Assembly (NCBI GenBank): GCA_016720075.1
Contig: JADJXW010000003.1
Location: forward strand, 62,001-126,000
Source of the DNA: Pseudomonadota bacterium
GTDB taxonomy: Bacteria; Pseudomonadota; Gammaproteobacteria; Steroidobacterales; Steroidobacteraceae
DNA length: 64,000 nucleotides
Reading direction: 5' to 3'
Shown here: positions 41,360 to 54,224 of the stretch, in pieces
Layout of the letters: each line of letters starts with the position of its first letter
How positions within the stretch are numbered: position 1 is the stretch's first letter
Position numbers and translations under genes: made by a program
Notes under the pieces: model-generated
What the model was told of the DNA's origin: nothing
Databases searched by the model: none
Seen by the model: the letters and a program-made list of their open reading frames with translations, nothing else

Positions 41360-42601
41360 ATGCAAGTCTATCTGGTGGGCGGCGCTGTCCGGGATGCCCT
41401 GCTCGGGCGGCCCGTGGGCGAGCGCGATTACATGGTGGTCGGCGGCACGGCAGATGCCCTGCTTCGCGCCGGCTACACGCCCGTGGGCCGGGATTTCCCG
41501 GTATTCCTGCATCCGCAGACCAAGGCGGAATACGCGCTGGCGCGCCGCGAACGCAAGACCGGCCCCGGCTACCACGGCTTCGTCACGGAGTTCTCGCCCG
41601 ACATCACGCTGGAGGAAGACCTGCTGCGGCGGGACCTGACCATCAACGCCATCGCGCAGGCGGATGACGGCACGCTGATCGACCCCTATGGCGGACAGGC
41701 CGACCTTGCGGCCCGCGTGCTGCGCCATGTGTCGCCGGCGTTCAGCGAGGATCCGGTGCGCATCCTCCGAGTGGCGCGTTTCGCCGCGCGCTTCGCATCG
41801 CTGGGATTCACCGTGCACGACAGCACGCTGGCGCTGATGCGCCAGATGGTTGAGGACGGCGAAGTGGCATCGCTGGTGCCCGAGCGCGTCTGGCAGGAAA
41901 CCGAGCGCGCGCTGGGCGAACCGCGCCCCGAGGTGTTCTTCGAGGTGCTGCGCGCCTGTGGCGCGCTGGCCGTGATCTTCCCCGAGGTGGATCGGCTCTT
42001 CGGCGTGCCGCAGCCAGAGCAGTGGCATCCGGAGATCGACACCGGCGTGCACGTGATGATGTGCCTCGCGCGGGCAGTGGCGCTGGATGCGCCGGTGACG
42101 GTGCGCTTCGCGGTGCTGGGGCATGACCTGGGCAAGGGCGTGACACCGAAGGATCAGTGGCCCAGGCACATCATGCACGAGTCGCGCGGACTGCCACTGG
42201 TGGATGCGCTGTGTTCGCGCCTGAAGGTGCCCACCGCGCATCGGGAGCTGGCGCGCATGGCCTGCGCGCAGCACACCAACGTGCATCGCGCGCTCGAGCT
42301 GCGGCCCGAGACCGTGCTGAAGCTGCTGGGCGAGTGCGATGCCTTCCGGCGCCCGGAGCGCTTCAGCGAGATGCTGCTGGCCTGCCAGTGCGATGCCCAG
42401 GGCCGCATGGGGCTGGAGGAAAAACCCTATCCGCAGCGCGCCTACCTGGAACGCGCGCGCGAACTGGCAGCGGCCGTGGCGCTCGATGAGGCCGATCGCG
42501 CGGGCCTGGAGGGCCAGGCCATCGCGCGCGAGCTGCAGGCCCGGCGGCAGAAGGTGCTGGAAGAGCACAAGCGCGCATCAGGCGCGGTCGCGTCGCACTG
42601 A
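41360..42601 (+). CDS. cca: Multifunctional CCA protein (tRNA nucleotidyltransferase)
   Basis: Adds or repairs the 3' CCA of tRNAs. The 413-residue protein has the nucleotidyltransferase signature MQVYLVGGAVRDALLG, the metal-binding pair near GERDYMVVGG, RRDLTINAIAQ, and the RNA-binding helices with EDPVRILRVARFAARF. A C-terminal HD phosphohydrolase domain (VLGHDLGKG) is present, as in the gammaproteobacterial Cca. ATG 41360 directly precedes the conserved motif; an ATG at 41351 is three codons upstream. Confidence 0.95.
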   Translation: MQVYLVGGAVRDALLGRPVGERDYMVVGGTADALLRAGYTPVGRDFPVFLHPQTKAEYALARRERKTGPGYHGFVTEFSPDITLEEDLLRRDLTINAIAQADDGTLIDPYGGQADLAARVLRHVSPAFSEDPVRILRVARFAARFASLGFTVHDSTLALMRQMVEDGEVASLVPERVWQETERALGEPRPEVFFEVLRACGALAVIFPEVDRLFGVPQPEQWHPEIDTGVHVMMCLARAVALDAPVTVRFAVLGHDLGKGVTPKDQWPRHIMHESRGLPLVDALCSRLKVPTAHRELARMACAQHTNVHRALELRPETVLKLLGECDAFRRPERFSEMLLACQCDAQGRMGLEEKPYPQRAYLERARELAAAVALDEADRAGLEGQAIARELQARRQKVLEEHKRASGAVASH

Positions 42602-42604
42602 AGC

Positions 42605-45406
<2,802 letters not shown>

Positions 45407-45416
45407 CCGGCTCTTC

Positions 45417-46688
45417 CTACAAGCCCCGCTTCGGCGGTGGCAGCGTCACGATGACGACGGTGCCCGCGCCCTGTTCGCTGTCAATCGAGAGATTGGCGCC
45501 CAGGCGCGCGGCACGGGTCTGCATGCTGCGGATGCCGCGTCCGCCCGCGACGGAGCCGGCGTTGAAACCGCAGCCATTGTCCTGCACCTGCACCTCGATC
45601 TGCGCGCGCACCTGACTCACGGCAATCTCGATGTCGCGCGCGCCGGCATGGCGCAGCGCATTGGTGATAGCCTCCTGCAGGATGCGCAGCAGCTCCAGCG
45701 ACTGGGCAGGCTCGAGCCCCTGGCGCTGCATGAGTTCGCCCATGTTCCAGTGCAGCAGCACGCCGGCGGCCTGGATGCGGTGCTGCAGCCGATGACGCAG
45801 CATGCCCAGCAGCGTGGAGATGTCGCGCGCGGCCGGATCCTGCGCATCCATCATCAGGCGCAGGTCATCCACGCATTCGCGCAGCACCAGCGCGGCTTCC
45901 GCGGCACTCATGCTGCCGCGTTCCAGCGACGTCAGCGACGAGGTGAGCGTTGCCCCGAACCCGTCCTGCATCTCGCCCATCATGCGGCGGCGCTCGTTGA
46001 GCACGGATTCGAGCTGCTGCACGCGAAGCTGCTGCCGGTGCGCCGCGGTCAGCCTTTCTGAAAGGTGCTGCGCATACAGCCGTTGGCCGATGGCGGCGCG
46101 GGTGGATTCATTGAGCCTGAGCCCGAACACCGTCACGCAGGCCGCGAACGCCACGCCGACCGGCACGCCCCACGGAAGCTGCGCGTGCAGCAGCATCGCC
46201 GAGGAAAGCACCAGCGTCTGGCCCACGACGATGGCGTAGATGACGCGCCGGTGTGCGCGCGTCACGACGTAGGCGAGCATCACCGTGGACTGGATGGCCG
46301 CGGCCGAAAGCTGCACCTCGCGGTCCGTGGGCAGGAACCACGGCAGCGCGCCGCTGGCGGCGCCACATAACCCACTGAGCACGGCCCATGTGGTTATCCA
46401 GCGCTGCTGCGCGTCGGATCCCACCGGCGCGGGTCGGCCTTCGTACACCCAGCAGCTCGCGCCGATCATGAGGAAAGTCGTGCAGTACAAGGCCGCCCAC
46501 AGCAGCGGCAGGCTTGTCGCGGTCAGGAAGTAGTACAGCCCACCCAGCGTGCCGCCGACCACCAGCGCGCCCAGCACGGACATGCGCCAGTTGGCGAAGC
46601 GCGACATGAAAAGTTCGTGGTCGATCCTGGCGCGCGATTCGCGCAGGAAACGGGATTCCTCGCCGGTGTCTTCCGTGGCCGTATTCAC
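45417..46688 (-). CDS. Sensor histidine kinase-like protein, NarL-type, lacking the phospho-acceptor His
   Basis: A 423-residue membrane protein with five or six transmembrane helices (residues ~35-190), a coiled region, a HisKA_3-like dimerisation helix and a HATPase domain: [14 protein letters not shown] (N box) and [11 protein letters not shown] (G1), then [20 protein letters not shown]. In the dimerisation helix the usual M-H-D-G-L-G is MQDGFG, so the phospho-accepting His is Gln241. It may be a pseudokinase or signal by another route. Start GTG 46688 overlaps the luciferase-like stop by four bases. No response regulator is adjacent. Confidence 0.8.
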   Translation of the reverse strand: MNTATEDTGEESRFLRESRARIDHELFMSRFANWRMSVLGALVVGGTLGGLYYFLTATSLPLLWAALYCTTFLMIGASCWVYEGRPAPVGSDAQQRWITTWAVLSGLCGAASGALPWFLPTDREVQLSAAAIQSTVMLAYVVTRAHRRVIYAIVVGQTLVLSSAMLLHAQLPWGVPVGVAFAACVTVFGLRLNESTRAAIGQRLYAQHLSERLTAAHRQQLRVQQLESVLNERRRMMGEMQDGFGATLTSSLTSLERGSMSAAEAALVLRECVDDLRLMMDAQDPAARDISTLLGMLRHRLQHRIQAAGVLLHWNMGELMQRQGLEPAQSLELLRILQEAITNALRHAGARDIEIAVSQVRAQIEVQVQDNGCGFNAGSVAGGRGIRSMQTRAARLGANLSIDSEQGAGTVVIVTLPPPKRGL

Positions 46689-47665
46689 GAATCCAAGGAT
46701 ACGGCAGAGGCCAGCAATTCGTACGACCTGCGCCGGGCCGCAGGATCGAAAATGGCGCTGGCGACGATCAGTTCGTCGGCGCCGCATTCCGAAATGAAAG
46801 CCTCGAGACCGGCGCGCACGGTGGCGGGTGAGCCTACGAACGAGCAGCCCAGGAAACCATCAACCGCCTGCTGCACATGAGGCGGCAGCGGATCGATGGG
46901 CTCCGGCGGCGCAAGCCTGCCCGGGCTGCCGGTGACCAGTCCTATCACCACCCGCTGCAGCGACGTGAACAGATGCCGGGCTTCCTCATCGGTGGGCGCG
47001 CAGATCACATTGCAGCCGGCCATGGCCCAGGGCTGCTGCAACTGGGCCGAAGGTTGGAAGCGCTCTTTATATACACGCATGGCGGAGTGCAGCGACGCGG
47101 GCGCGAAATGCGAGGCGAAGGCATAGGGCAGCCCCAGGTGCGCGGCAAGCTGCGCGCCGAAGAGACTCGACCCCAGTATCCACAACGGCACGTTGGAACC
47201 GGCGCCGGGCACCGCGCGCACGCGCTGGCCGGGCTGCACCGGCCCCAGCAACTGCTGCAGTTCCTGCACGTCATCGGGGAAATGCTCGGCCGCGCGCGGA
47301 TCACGACGCAGCGCCCGCCACGTGAGCCCGTCGGTGCCGGGCGCGCGGCCCAGCCCCAGGTCGATGCGACCCGGGAACAGCGCCTCCAGCGTGCCGAACT
47401 GCTCGGCGATCACCAGCGGCGAATGATTGGGCAGCATGATGCCGCCGGCGCCCACGCGGATGCGCTGCGTGACAGCGGCCACCTGGCCGATGACCACCGC
47501 AGTGGCGGCGCTGGCGATGCCGGGCATGTTGTGATGCTCGGCCAGCCAGTAACGCGTGTAACCCAGGCCATCGACATGGCGCGCCAGATCAAGCGTGCTG
47601 CGCAGCGCCTGCGACACATCGCTGCCCACGGGCACATGCGCAAGATCAAGAATGGAAAGCTTCAC
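46685..47665 (-). CDS. Luciferase-like monooxygenase (LLM class)
   Basis: A 326-residue FMN-dependent monooxygenase-like protein of the YhbW type: [59 protein letters not shown] and [16 protein letters not shown]. These enzymes use reduced flavin to oxidise unknown compounds. Start is GTG 47665, overlapping the upstream methyltransferase stop; it is the middle gene of a three-gene operon (midA-like, luciferase-like, sensor kinase) with four-base overlaps. Confidence 0.9.
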   Translation of the reverse strand: MKLSILDLAHVPVGSDVSQALRSTLDLARHVDGLGYTRYWLAEHHNMPGIASAATAVVIGQVAAVTQRIRVGAGGIMLPNHSPLVIAEQFGTLEALFPGRIDLGLGRAPGTDGLTWRALRRDPRAAEHFPDDVQELQQLLGPVQPGQRVRAVPGAGSNVPLWILGSSLFGAQLAAHLGLPYAFASHFAPASLHSAMRVYKERFQPSAQLQQPWAMAGCNVICAPTDEEARHLFTSLQRVVIGLVTGSPGRLAPPEPIDPLPPHVQQAVDGFLGCSFVGSPATVRAGLEAFISECGADELIVASAIFDPAARRRSYELLASAVSLDS

Positions 47666-48819
47666 AGCGAACGCCTCAGGTCCTGGTGGGCGAAGGCCGC
47701 GAGCGGCGCGCTGAAGTTGCGCCCCAGCGCGATGGCCTTGAATCGCTCGCCCATCTCGTGCGGCATCAGCAGTTGCCGCGCTTCGCTGGCCCTGCGGATC
47801 CGCGTGGTTTCATCCTGCGCCGACATGATCTCTTCCTCGATGCCCAGGCCCAGCAGCAGCGCCGCCTGTGTGGCGAAGCCCAGCACGTCCAGTGATGCGG
47901 CATCGGCGGCCTCGGCCACGCGCGTGAAATCCACCCAGGCCGTGATGTCTTCCATGCCAGGATGCGCGAAGGGATCGTCGTGCGCGCGCTGCCGATAATG
48001 ACAGCGCAGCGTCCCCGTGCTGCGCTCGGCGTGATAGTACTCGTGCCGCGGCAGGCCGTAGTCGATGAACAACGCCACGCCGCTGGCGAGGCTGCGCGTC
48101 ATCTCGGCGATCCACGGCCCCACACGCGTGCACAGCTCCGACGCATAGCCCGCATGCCAGGGCAGGTTGCCGTGCAGGCGCAATATCTCGGCGCGCAGCG
48201 CGGGCGGCGCGGGTTGGGTCTGCCACTGCAGCTCGCCGGTCGCATCGAGCATCACGCCGCGCGCGAGCGGCGCATCCGGCTGCCACTCGAAGCACTCCAC
48301 CGGCAGCGCATCGAGCACCTCGTTGGCCAGCAGCGCGCCCTGCCATGGCTCGGCCGGCGGCGCGTCCAGCCACTGCACGCGAGCGGCGACCTGCGAAGGC
48401 AGCGTGGCGAGCAGCGCGTGCTGACGCTCGCGCAGATCGGCGCTGATCTCCAGGATGCAATAGCGCGCGGGCAGGCATCCGGCCGCATGCAGCGCAGAGA
48501 GCACATCGAAGGCCAGCCGGCCGCTGCCCGCGCCCACTTCCAGCACATCGCCGCCGCCCAGCTCACCCAGCACCTGCGCGCAGTGCCGTGCCAGGCAACG
48601 CCCGAACAGCGGCGAGATCTCGGGCGCCGTGGTGAAATCCCCGCCCGCGCCCAGCTTGCGCGCGCCGGCGCTGTAGTAGCCCAGCCCCGGCGCATACAGC
48701 GCCAGCGCCATGAACTCGTCGAATGGCAGCCAGCCGCCGGCCGCGCCAATGGCCGCCCGCAGGCGCTCCAGCACCTGCTGTGCATGGACTGTTTCGTGCA
48801 GATCATCAGCCGCCGTCAT
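47662..48819 (-). CDS. SAM-dependent methyltransferase, MidA/NDUFAF7-like
   Basis: A 385-residue protein of the COG1565/MidA family. Signature blocks: [43 protein letters not shown], the SAM-binding [32 protein letters not shown] and [13 protein letters not shown]. The eukaryotic homologue dimethylates an arginine of a complex I subunit; the bacterial target is unproven. In related bacteria it is found next to pteridine reductase and folate genes, as here. Divergent from the pteridine reductase with 11 bases between starts. Confidence 0.92.
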   Translation of the reverse strand: MTAADDLHETVHAQQVLERLRAAIGAAGGWLPFDEFMALALYAPGLGYYSAGARKLGAGGDFTTAPEISPLFGRCLARHCAQVLGELGGGDVLEVGAGSGRLAFDVLSALHAAGCLPARYCILEISADLRERQHALLATLPSQVAARVQWLDAPPAEPWQGALLANEVLDALPVECFEWQPDAPLARGVMLDATGELQWQTQPAPPALRAEILRLHGNLPWHAGYASELCTRVGPWIAEMTRSLASGVALFIDYGLPRHEYYHAERSTGTLRCHYRQRAHDDPFAHPGMEDITAWVDFTRVAEAADAASLDVLGFATQAALLLGLGIEEEIMSAQDETTRIRRASEARQLLMPHEMGERFKAIALGRNFSAPLAAFAHQDLRRSL

Positions 48820-48830
48820 AAGCTCCCATT

Positions 48831-49577
48831 ATGGAGCAGTCACTGCACGACAAAGTCGTCCTGATCACCGGCGGCGCGCGCCGGGTGGGCGCCGCCATCA
48901 CGCGCAAGCTCCATGCGGCGGGCGCATCAGTAGTGGTGCACTACCATCGCTCCGCGCAGGAGGCGCAGGACCTCGCCGCCGAATTGAACGCGCGGCGCCC
49001 GGGCTCCGTGACGCCGCTGGGCGGCGACCTGCTGAAGGTGCCGCTGCTCGCCGCGCTGATCGAAGCCACCATCGCGCGGCACGGGCACCTGGACATCCTC
49101 GTGAACAACGCCTCCACTTTTTATCCCACGCGCGTGGGCGAGATCACCGAGGCGCACTGGGAAGACCTGATGGGCACCAACCTCAGGGCGCCGCTGTTCC
49201 TGTCGCAGGCCGCGGCCCCGCACCTGGCCGCTCGCAACGGGCTGATCCTCAACATCGCCGACATCCACGGCCTGCGGCCGCTGCGCCATCACCCGGTGTA
49301 CAGCCCCGCCAAAGCCGGCCTCATCATGCTGACGCAGTCACTGGCGCGGGAACTCGCGCCGCATGTGCGCGTGAACGCCGTCGCGCCCGGGCCGGTGGAA
49401 TTCCCCGACAGGGGCCTGACCGAAGAGATGAAGCAGGCCATCATCGACAAGACCCTGCTCAAGCGCCGAGGCTCGCCCGAGGACATCGCCCGGGCGGCGC
49501 TGTTCTTCGCCGCCGAGGCACCTTATGTCACAGGGCAGATCCTGGCCGTCGACGGCGGGCGCAGCGCCAACGCCTGA
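48831..49577 (+). CDS. Pteridine reductase (SDR family)
   Basis: A short-chain dehydrogenase of 248 residues with the pteridine-reductase form of the cofactor motif, TGGARRVGAAI (TGxxxRxG). It also has LVNNASTFYPT, the catalytic Asp/Tyr/Lys set (IADIHG, YSPAKAGL) and a C-terminal VTGQILAVDGGRS. It reduces dihydrobiopterin or dihydrofolate to tetrahydro forms with NADPH. The nearby folK and folB genes fit a folate or pterin role. Confidence 0.92.
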   Translation: MEQSLHDKVVLITGGARRVGAAITRKLHAAGASVVVHYHRSAQEAQDLAAELNARRPGSVTPLGGDLLKVPLLAALIEATIARHGHLDILVNNASTFYPTRVGEITEAHWEDLMGTNLRAPLFLSQAAAPHLAARNGLILNIADIHGLRPLRHHPVYSPAKAGLIMLTQSLARELAPHVRVNAVAPGPVEFPDRGLTEEMKQAIIDKTLLKRRGSPEDIARAALFFAAEAPYVTGQILAVDGGRSANA

Positions 49578-49663
49578 ATCCCAGACTGTGCTGCGCGGCA
49601 CAGATCATTCATGACGAAGGGTCGACCCTTGCACCCACCGTCTTGATCAGGGATCGGTCTCAT

Positions 49664-50602
49664 ATGCGTTCCATTACTTTCGGCGCCCTGGCGTTGTGCC
49701 TGCTGCTGACGGGCTGCGGCATGGATGAACCCGCGTCGGCGGTTCCCATCAATGGCAGTGGCGGCAGCGGCGGCGGCGCAAGTTCCGGTGGCGGCGCTGC
49801 AGGCGGCGGCTCCGTGGGCGGCGTTGCGATCCTCAGCCACAACGCCGGACAGGACTGCATGGCCTGCCACAAGACTGGCGGCACCGGCCGCGGCGTGTTC
49901 ACCGTGGCCGGCACGGTCTATCGAAGCGGCGGCGGCCCGCAGACGGCCGCCACCGTGAACATCTATCCACAGGGATCCAACACCGCACAGGCCACGATGA
50001 CCGTGGACGGACTGGGCAATTTCTGGACGACGCAGACCGTGGCCGCGCTCGTGCCTGCCGCGGGCCAGACGCTGGTGCAGGGCGTGCGCGCGGTTGTGGT
50101 GCCCACGGGCGGCACTTCAGCGGCCATGCTGGGCGTGATCAGCAATGGATCGTGCAATGCCTGCCATTCCCCGGGCGGCGGCACCGGGCGCGTGACCGCG
50201 CAGTTCACCGACATGGGCGGCGTGCACGCGGCAGCGGCAGGCACGGGCGAGGGCGCCGTGCCTGCAACGGCCGCGCTGCAGTCCTCCACTCCCACGCTGG
50301 CCCGGATTTCAACCGCCGCCGACCACAGCTGCGTGACGAAGACCGATGGCACCGTTCTGTGCTGGGGCTCAAGGCCCGGCGATTCACCCACGCCGACGCC
50401 GGTGTACACGGCGCTGGCCGACACGCTGGTCGATTCGCCGTCGCTCGCATCGCGCATCACCGCGCCGGATGTGGCGGGACTGGAGGGCGTCACCTTCGTG
50501 CAGGTGTCTTCCGCCGAGGGTTACAGCTGCGGCATCACCACGGATGATCGCGTGAAGTGCTGGGAAGGCACGCACGCTTCGGTGGACATTCCGCTGCCCT
50601 GA
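49664..50602 (+). CDS. Lipoprotein with two CxxCH motifs and RCC1-like repeats
   Basis: A 312-residue predicted lipoprotein (lipobox LLLTGC) with a Gly/Ser-rich linker (residues ~30-55). Two candidate haem c motifs, CMACHK and CNACHS, flank a domain of about 110 residues. The C-terminal ~100 residues hold two RCC1-like units, HSCVTKTDGTVLCWG and YSCGITTDDRVKCWE, each with a Cys pair. I know no named family that combines these parts. It may be a surface electron-transfer or binding protein. It is separated from the pteridine reductase by 86 bases and converges on the NmrA-like gene. Confidence 0.8.
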   Translation: MRSITFGALALCLLLTGCGMDEPASAVPINGSGGSGGGASSGGGAAGGGSVGGVAILSHNAGQDCMACHKTGGTGRGVFTVAGTVYRSGGGPQTAATVNIYPQGSNTAQATMTVDGLGNFWTTQTVAALVPAAGQTLVQGVRAVVVPTGGTSAAMLGVISNGSCNACHSPGGGTGRVTAQFTDMGGVHAAAAGTGEGAVPATAALQSSTPTLARISTAADHSCVTKTDGTVLCWGSRPGDSPTPTPVYTALADTLVDSPSLASRITAPDVAGLEGVTFVQVSSAEGYSCGITTDDRVKCWEGTHASVDIPLP

Positions 50603-51526
50603 TCAGTTCGCGGGCGCCTTCGGCCACGAAGGCGCCTTTTCTTTCATCAGCTCGCGCAGGCTCTTCGGCTTGCGGCCCGTGAGCTCCTCGACCACGTTCG
50701 ATACGGTCGACAGATGCCCCAGCCGGATCTCGCGCCCCAGCGACACCATGCCGTCGCTGCACCAGGGCACTGGCGAGCGCGAGAAATCACCGGTGGCCTC
50801 GCGCGGCACGCCGAGTGAATCCCACATCGCGTACATCTGCTCGTCGGTCAGGTCGACCACTTCCACCGGCGCGCCCGACAGTTCGGTGATGAGCGCCGCC
50901 ACTTCCGGCCACGACACCGCCGTGGGACCGGTGACGTCATAGGCGCGGTTGCGCTCGCCTCGGCCTGCGATCAGCGCAGCCGCCGCCGCCGCCACGTCAT
51001 CGCGCGAAATGAAGGCCACGCGACCCGCGCCGGCATTGCCGATGCTCTTGCCGGTGGTAATGGCGATGGCGGCCTGGTTCTCGGCCATCGCATCGCCGTA
51101 CTGGCTGTTGCGCATGAAGTTCCAGGAGAGGCCGCTTTCGAGGATGAGCTTCTCGGTGAACTTGTGATCGGCGATCTCGAATGAATTGATCTCGGGGTCG
51201 CCGGCGCCAAGGAAAGACGTGTACACCACGCGCTTCACGCCCGCGGCCTTCGCCGCCTCCACGGCATTGCGATGCTGCGCCTGGCGCTTTTCGCCCACTT
51301 CCATCGCGGAGACCAGGAACACGGCCTCGGCATTGCGGAAGGCATCGATGAGCGAAGCCTTGTCGTTGTAGTCGGCCTTGCAGGCCCGAGCGCCCTTCGC
51401 TCGCCACTCGGCCAGCGTCGCCTCGTTGCGGCTGGTCACGGTGATCTGGCTCACCGGCACGCGCTCCATCAGCCGCAGCGCCGTCTGCGCCCCCACGTAT
51501 CCGCCCACGCCCGTTACTACGTACAT
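50603..51526 (-). CDS. NmrA-like NAD(P)-binding protein
   Basis: A 307-residue atypical short-chain dehydrogenase with the dinucleotide motif TGVGGYVGAQTALRLM. It has the features of the NmrA/QOR2 group: AVFLVSAMEVGEKRQAQHRN, VKRVVYTSFLGAGDPE and SWNFMRNSQYGDAM. Members are quinone reductases or redox sensors; the activity cannot be told. It is the last gene of a minus-strand run after folK, with three bases between. Confidence 0.88.
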   Translation of the reverse strand: MYVVTGVGGYVGAQTALRLMERVPVSQITVTSRNEATLAEWRAKGARACKADYNDKASLIDAFRNAEAVFLVSAMEVGEKRQAQHRNAVEAAKAAGVKRVVYTSFLGAGDPEINSFEIADHKFTEKLILESGLSWNFMRNSQYGDAMAENQAAIAITTGKSIGNAGAGRVAFISRDDVAAAAAALIAGRGERNRAYDVTGPTAVSWPEVAALITELSGAPVEVVDLTDEQMYAMWDSLGVPREATGDFSRSPVPWCSDGMVSLGREIRLGHLSTVSNVVEELTGRKPKSLRELMKEKAPSWPKAPAN

Positions 51527-51529
51527 GTT

Positions 51530-52027
51530 CTATTCCTTGTTGAGATCGAGCGCTTCCACGGTGAGCGGATGCGCGTCCTGGTCGAATTCACGCCACAGCC
51601 CGGCGATGGTCCTGTGCTTCGTCGGATGCATGAGCTGCGGCGCGAGCTCCGCCAGCGGCCCCAGCATGAAGGCCCAGCGCAGCAGGTCCGGCCGCGGCAG
51701 CACCAGCCCCGGCACATCCTGCACCACGTCGCCGAACAGCAGGATGTCCAGGTCCATCGCGCGCGGCGCCCACTTCGGCGCCGCGCGCGGCCTGCCGCAC
51801 AGGGTCTCGATGCACTCCAGCTCGCCCTTCAGCAGCTGCGGGTCGCCGCGCACCGGCACCTCGGCCACGAAATTGATGAAGTCCGGCCCCTCGAAGCCGC
51901 CGGCCGGATTGCGATAGCAGCGTGAGAAGCGCGTCCCGGGATGGCGTCCGCGCAGCGCGCGCGCCGCATGCGTGAGGTTGGCCTCGGCGTCGAGATTGCT
52001 GCCGCCGGAGACGTAGGCCAGCGTCAC
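51530..52027 (-). CDS. folK: HPPK, 6-hydroxymethyl-7,8-dihydropterin pyrophosphokinase
   Basis: Transfers pyrophosphate from ATP to hydroxymethyldihydropterin in folate synthesis. The 165-residue protein has AYVSGGSNLDAEANL, the pterin-binding stretch RCYRNPAGGFEGPDFINFVAEV and the signature WAPRAMDLDILLFGD, then LVLPRPDLLRWAFMLGPLAELAP. Start is GTG 52027. It is ten bases after folB, the preceding enzyme in the pathway, confirming both. Confidence 0.93.
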   Translation of the reverse strand: MTLAYVSGGSNLDAEANLTHAARALRGRHPGTRFSRCYRNPAGGFEGPDFINFVAEVPVRGDPQLLKGELECIETLCGRPRAAPKWAPRAMDLDILLFGDVVQDVPGLVLPRPDLLRWAFMLGPLAELAPQLMHPTKHRTIAGLWREFDQDAHPLTVEALDLNKE

Positions 52028-52037
52028 GGGCGCCCGG

Positions 52038-52400
52038 TCAGGCCTTGCGGCGCTCGATGGTCACGCCCACGTCACGCGAGCCGCGGATGGCGCCGGGCTT
52101 GTTCAGCGACATGCGGATCCACTCGATGCCGAACTCATCGATCAGCGTCATCGCCAGCTTGTGCGCGAGGGTTTCGACCAGGTGGTACTGCGCCTCGCTC
52201 ACGAAGCCGATCGTGCGCTTGGCGATGCTCTTGTAGTCGACGGTGTCCACGACCGAATCGCTGCTGGCCGCGCGCGCGCAATCGACCGGGAATTCCATGT
52301 CGATGACCACGGTCTGCTTAACATGCCGTTCCCACTCGAAGAACCCGATGGTGGTTTCGACGGCCAGGCTGCGCAGGAAAACGATATCCGATTGCTGCAT
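52038..52400 (-). CDS. folB: Dihydroneopterin aldolase
   Basis: Cleaves dihydroneopterin to hydroxymethyldihydropterin. The 120-residue protein has the T-fold features: LAVETTIGFFEWERHVKQTV, DTVDYKSIAKRTIGFV, the catalytic Glu in HLVETLAHKLA and the final VRMSL-like LNKPGAIRGSRDVGVTIER. ATG 52400 is chosen for the conserved MQQSDIVFL start. Operon with folK and, upstream, tsaD. Confidence 0.94.
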   Translation of the reverse strand: MQQSDIVFLRSLAVETTIGFFEWERHVKQTVVIDMEFPVDCARAASSDSVVDTVDYKSIAKRTIGFVSEAQYHLVETLAHKLAMTLIDEFGIEWIRMSLNKPGAIRGSRDVGVTIERRKA

Positions 52401-52426
52401 CGCTGCTCTTCTTGATGGAAATCCGT

Positions 52427-53464
52427 TCAGGTGCCGGGTGCGCGCAGCGACATCAACGGCCACTGCGCGCGCGCTTCGATTGCCAGGTGCTGCGCCTGCC
52501 CGCCTGCCTTCAGGCGCGCGAGCCCCGCCACCGCGATCATCGCGGCATTATCCGTGCAGAACTCGAAGCGCGGGAAGTAGATCGCAACCCCACGGGCAGT
52601 GGCTGCCGAGTGCAGCGCATCGCGCAGCGCGCGGTTGGCGCTGACGCCGCCGGCCACCACCAGGTGCGAAAGGCCGGTGTCATCCAGCGCCCGCGCCGTC
52701 TTGCCCACCAGCGATTCGACAATAGCCTGCTGCACACCGCGCGCGATGTCGGCGCGCCGCTGCCCATCGGCGCCCAGGCCCGCCGCCTCGCCCTCGCGCA
52801 CCGCGAGCATCACGGCGGTCTTCAGGCCCGAGAAGCTGAATTCGTATCCCGGACGATCGAGCATCGGCCGCGGGAATTCGAAAATACCCGGGCGTCCCTG
52901 CTCCGCCAGGCGCGCCAGCTCCGGGCCACCCGGATAGGGAAGCCCCAGCAGCTTGGCGGATTTGTCGAAGGCCTCGCCCGCCGCGTCGTCCCGGGTTTCG
53001 CCCATCAGGTGGTAGTCCCCGAGGCCGCGCACCTCGATGAGCATGGTGTGCCCACCGGACACCAGCAGCGCCAGATGGGGGAAAGGCGGCACCCGGTCCT
53101 CGAGCAGCGGCGCCAGCAGATGCCCCTCCAGGTGGTGCACCGGCACCGCCGGCACCCCCAGTGCGAAGGCCATGCTCCGGCCCAGCGCAGCCCCGGTCAG
53201 CAGCGCCCCGACCAGCCCGGGACCGGCCGTATAGGCCACCCCGTCCAGTTCGGCCAAAGTGGTGCCGGCGCGCGCAAGCGCCTGACGCACAAGGGGAAGC
53301 AGCCGCTGGACATGGTCGCGGGAGGCCAGTTCCGGCACCACCCCGCCATACAGCCGGTGCAGGTCCACCTGGCTGAACAGCTCGTGCGAGAGCAGGCCGA
53401 GCCGGTCGTCCAGCACCGCCACCGCGCTTTCGTCACAGGATGATTCGATACCCAGAATCCGCAA
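52427..53464 (-). CDS. tsaD: tRNA N6-adenosine threonylcarbamoyltransferase
   Basis: Catalytic subunit of the complex that makes t6A37 in tRNAs reading ANN codons. ASKHA-fold protein with [17 protein letters not shown] at the start, the metal-binding [13 protein letters not shown] (HxxxH), [13 protein letters not shown], the [20 protein letters not shown] loop and [16 protein letters not shown] 53464 directly precedes the conserved start and has AGGG upstream. Divergent from rpsU, a conserved arrangement in gammaproteobacteria. Confidence 0.94.
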   Translation of the reverse strand: MRILGIESSCDESAVAVLDDRLGLLSHELFSQVDLHRLYGGVVPELASRDHVQRLLPLVRQALARAGTTLAELDGVAYTAGPGLVGALLTGAALGRSMAFALGVPAVPVHHLEGHLLAPLLEDRVPPFPHLALLVSGGHTMLIEVRGLGDYHLMGETRDDAAGEAFDKSAKLLGLPYPGGPELARLAEQGRPGIFEFPRPMLDRPGYEFSFSGLKTAVMLAVREGEAAGLGADGQRRADIARGVQQAIVESLVGKTARALDDTGLSHLVVAGGVSANRALRDALHSAATARGVAIYFPRFEFCTDNAAMIAVAGLARLKAGGQAQHLAIEARAQWPLMSLRAPGT

Positions 53465-53493
53465 TGGACACCCTACCTTCCAGCCCTTAGAAT
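53465..53493 (+). promoter_or_regulatory. Sigma-70 promoter of the rpsU operon
   Basis: TGGACA, 17 bases, TAGAAT: each hexamer is one base off consensus, with ideal spacing. The predicted transcript starts near 53500, 45 bases before rpsU. It begins immediately upstream of the tsaD start on the other strand. Confidence 0.7.
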
Positions 53494-53544
53494 CCCGCAC
53501 CCGTTTTACCGTCCACCTTCCTTCGATAAAGGCTTCGAGGACTT

Positions 53545-53763
53545 ATGCCGAGCGTGCGTGTTCGTGAGAATGAATATTTCGACGTGGCCCTGCGCCGCTT
53601 CAAGCGTGCCTGTGAAAAGGCCGGTGTTCTCGCCGAACTGCGTCGCCGCGAATTCTACGAAAAGCCGACGCAGGAGCGTAAGCGCAAGAAGGCCGCCGCG
53701 GTGAAGCGGCACGCCAAGCGCAACACGCGCGGTGGCGAAGCCCGTCCCGCCCGCGCCTTCTAA
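53545..53763 (+). CDS. rpsU: 30S ribosomal protein S21
   Basis: The 72-residue protein matches bS21: [28 protein letters not shown], then [25 protein letters not shown]21 helps mRNA binding to the 30S subunit. It heads the macromolecular-synthesis gene cluster with yqeY, dnaG and rpoD downstream. The stop is six bases before yqeY. Confidence 0.97.
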   Translation: MPSVRVRENEYFDVALRRFKRACEKAGVLAELRRREFYEKPTQERKRKKAAAVKRHAKRNTRGGEARPARAF

Positions 53764-53769
53764 ATCGCC

Positions 53770-54216
53770 ATGTCCCTCAAGGAGCGCATCACCGAGGACA
53801 TGAAGTCCGCGATGCGCTCTGGCGAAAAAGAGCGCCTCGCAACCATCCGCCTGATCACCGCTGCCATCAAGCAGCGTGAGGTCGACGAGCGAATCACGCT
53901 CGACGACGTGCAGGTGCTCTCGGTCATCGAGAAGATGGTCAAGCAGCGCAAGGAATCCATCGTGCAGTTCGAGGCCGGCGGCCGTGCCGATCTCGTCGCG
54001 AAGGAAAAGGCCGAGCTCGACGTGCTCGCCGCCTACCAGCCCACGCAGCTTTCCGAATCCGAAGTGGATGCGCTCATCGCCGCGGCCATCGCCGCCACCG
54101 GCGCCGCCTCCATCAAGGACATGGGCAAGGTCGTGGCCCACGTGAAGACCGCCGCCGCAGGCCGCGCCGACATGGCCTCCGTCAGCGCGCGCGTCAAGGC
54201 AAAGCTCGCCTCGTAG
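53770..54216 (+). CDS. yqeY: GatB/YqeY domain protein
   Basis: A 148-residue helical protein with the YqeY signature: LKERITEDMKSAMRSGEKERLATIRLITAAIKQ, KMVKQRKESIVQFEAGGRADL and AELDVLAAYQPTQLSE. It resembles the C-terminal tRNA-binding tail of GatB, and its function is not settled. Its location between rpsU and dnaG is typical in many gammaproteobacteria. Confidence 0.95.
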   Translation: MSLKERITEDMKSAMRSGEKERLATIRLITAAIKQREVDERITLDDVQVLSVIEKMVKQRKESIVQFEAGGRADLVAKEKAELDVLAAYQPTQLSESEVDALIAAAIAATGAASIKDMGKVVAHVKTAAAGRADMASVSARVKAKLAS

Positions 54217-54224
54217 GAGCACAC

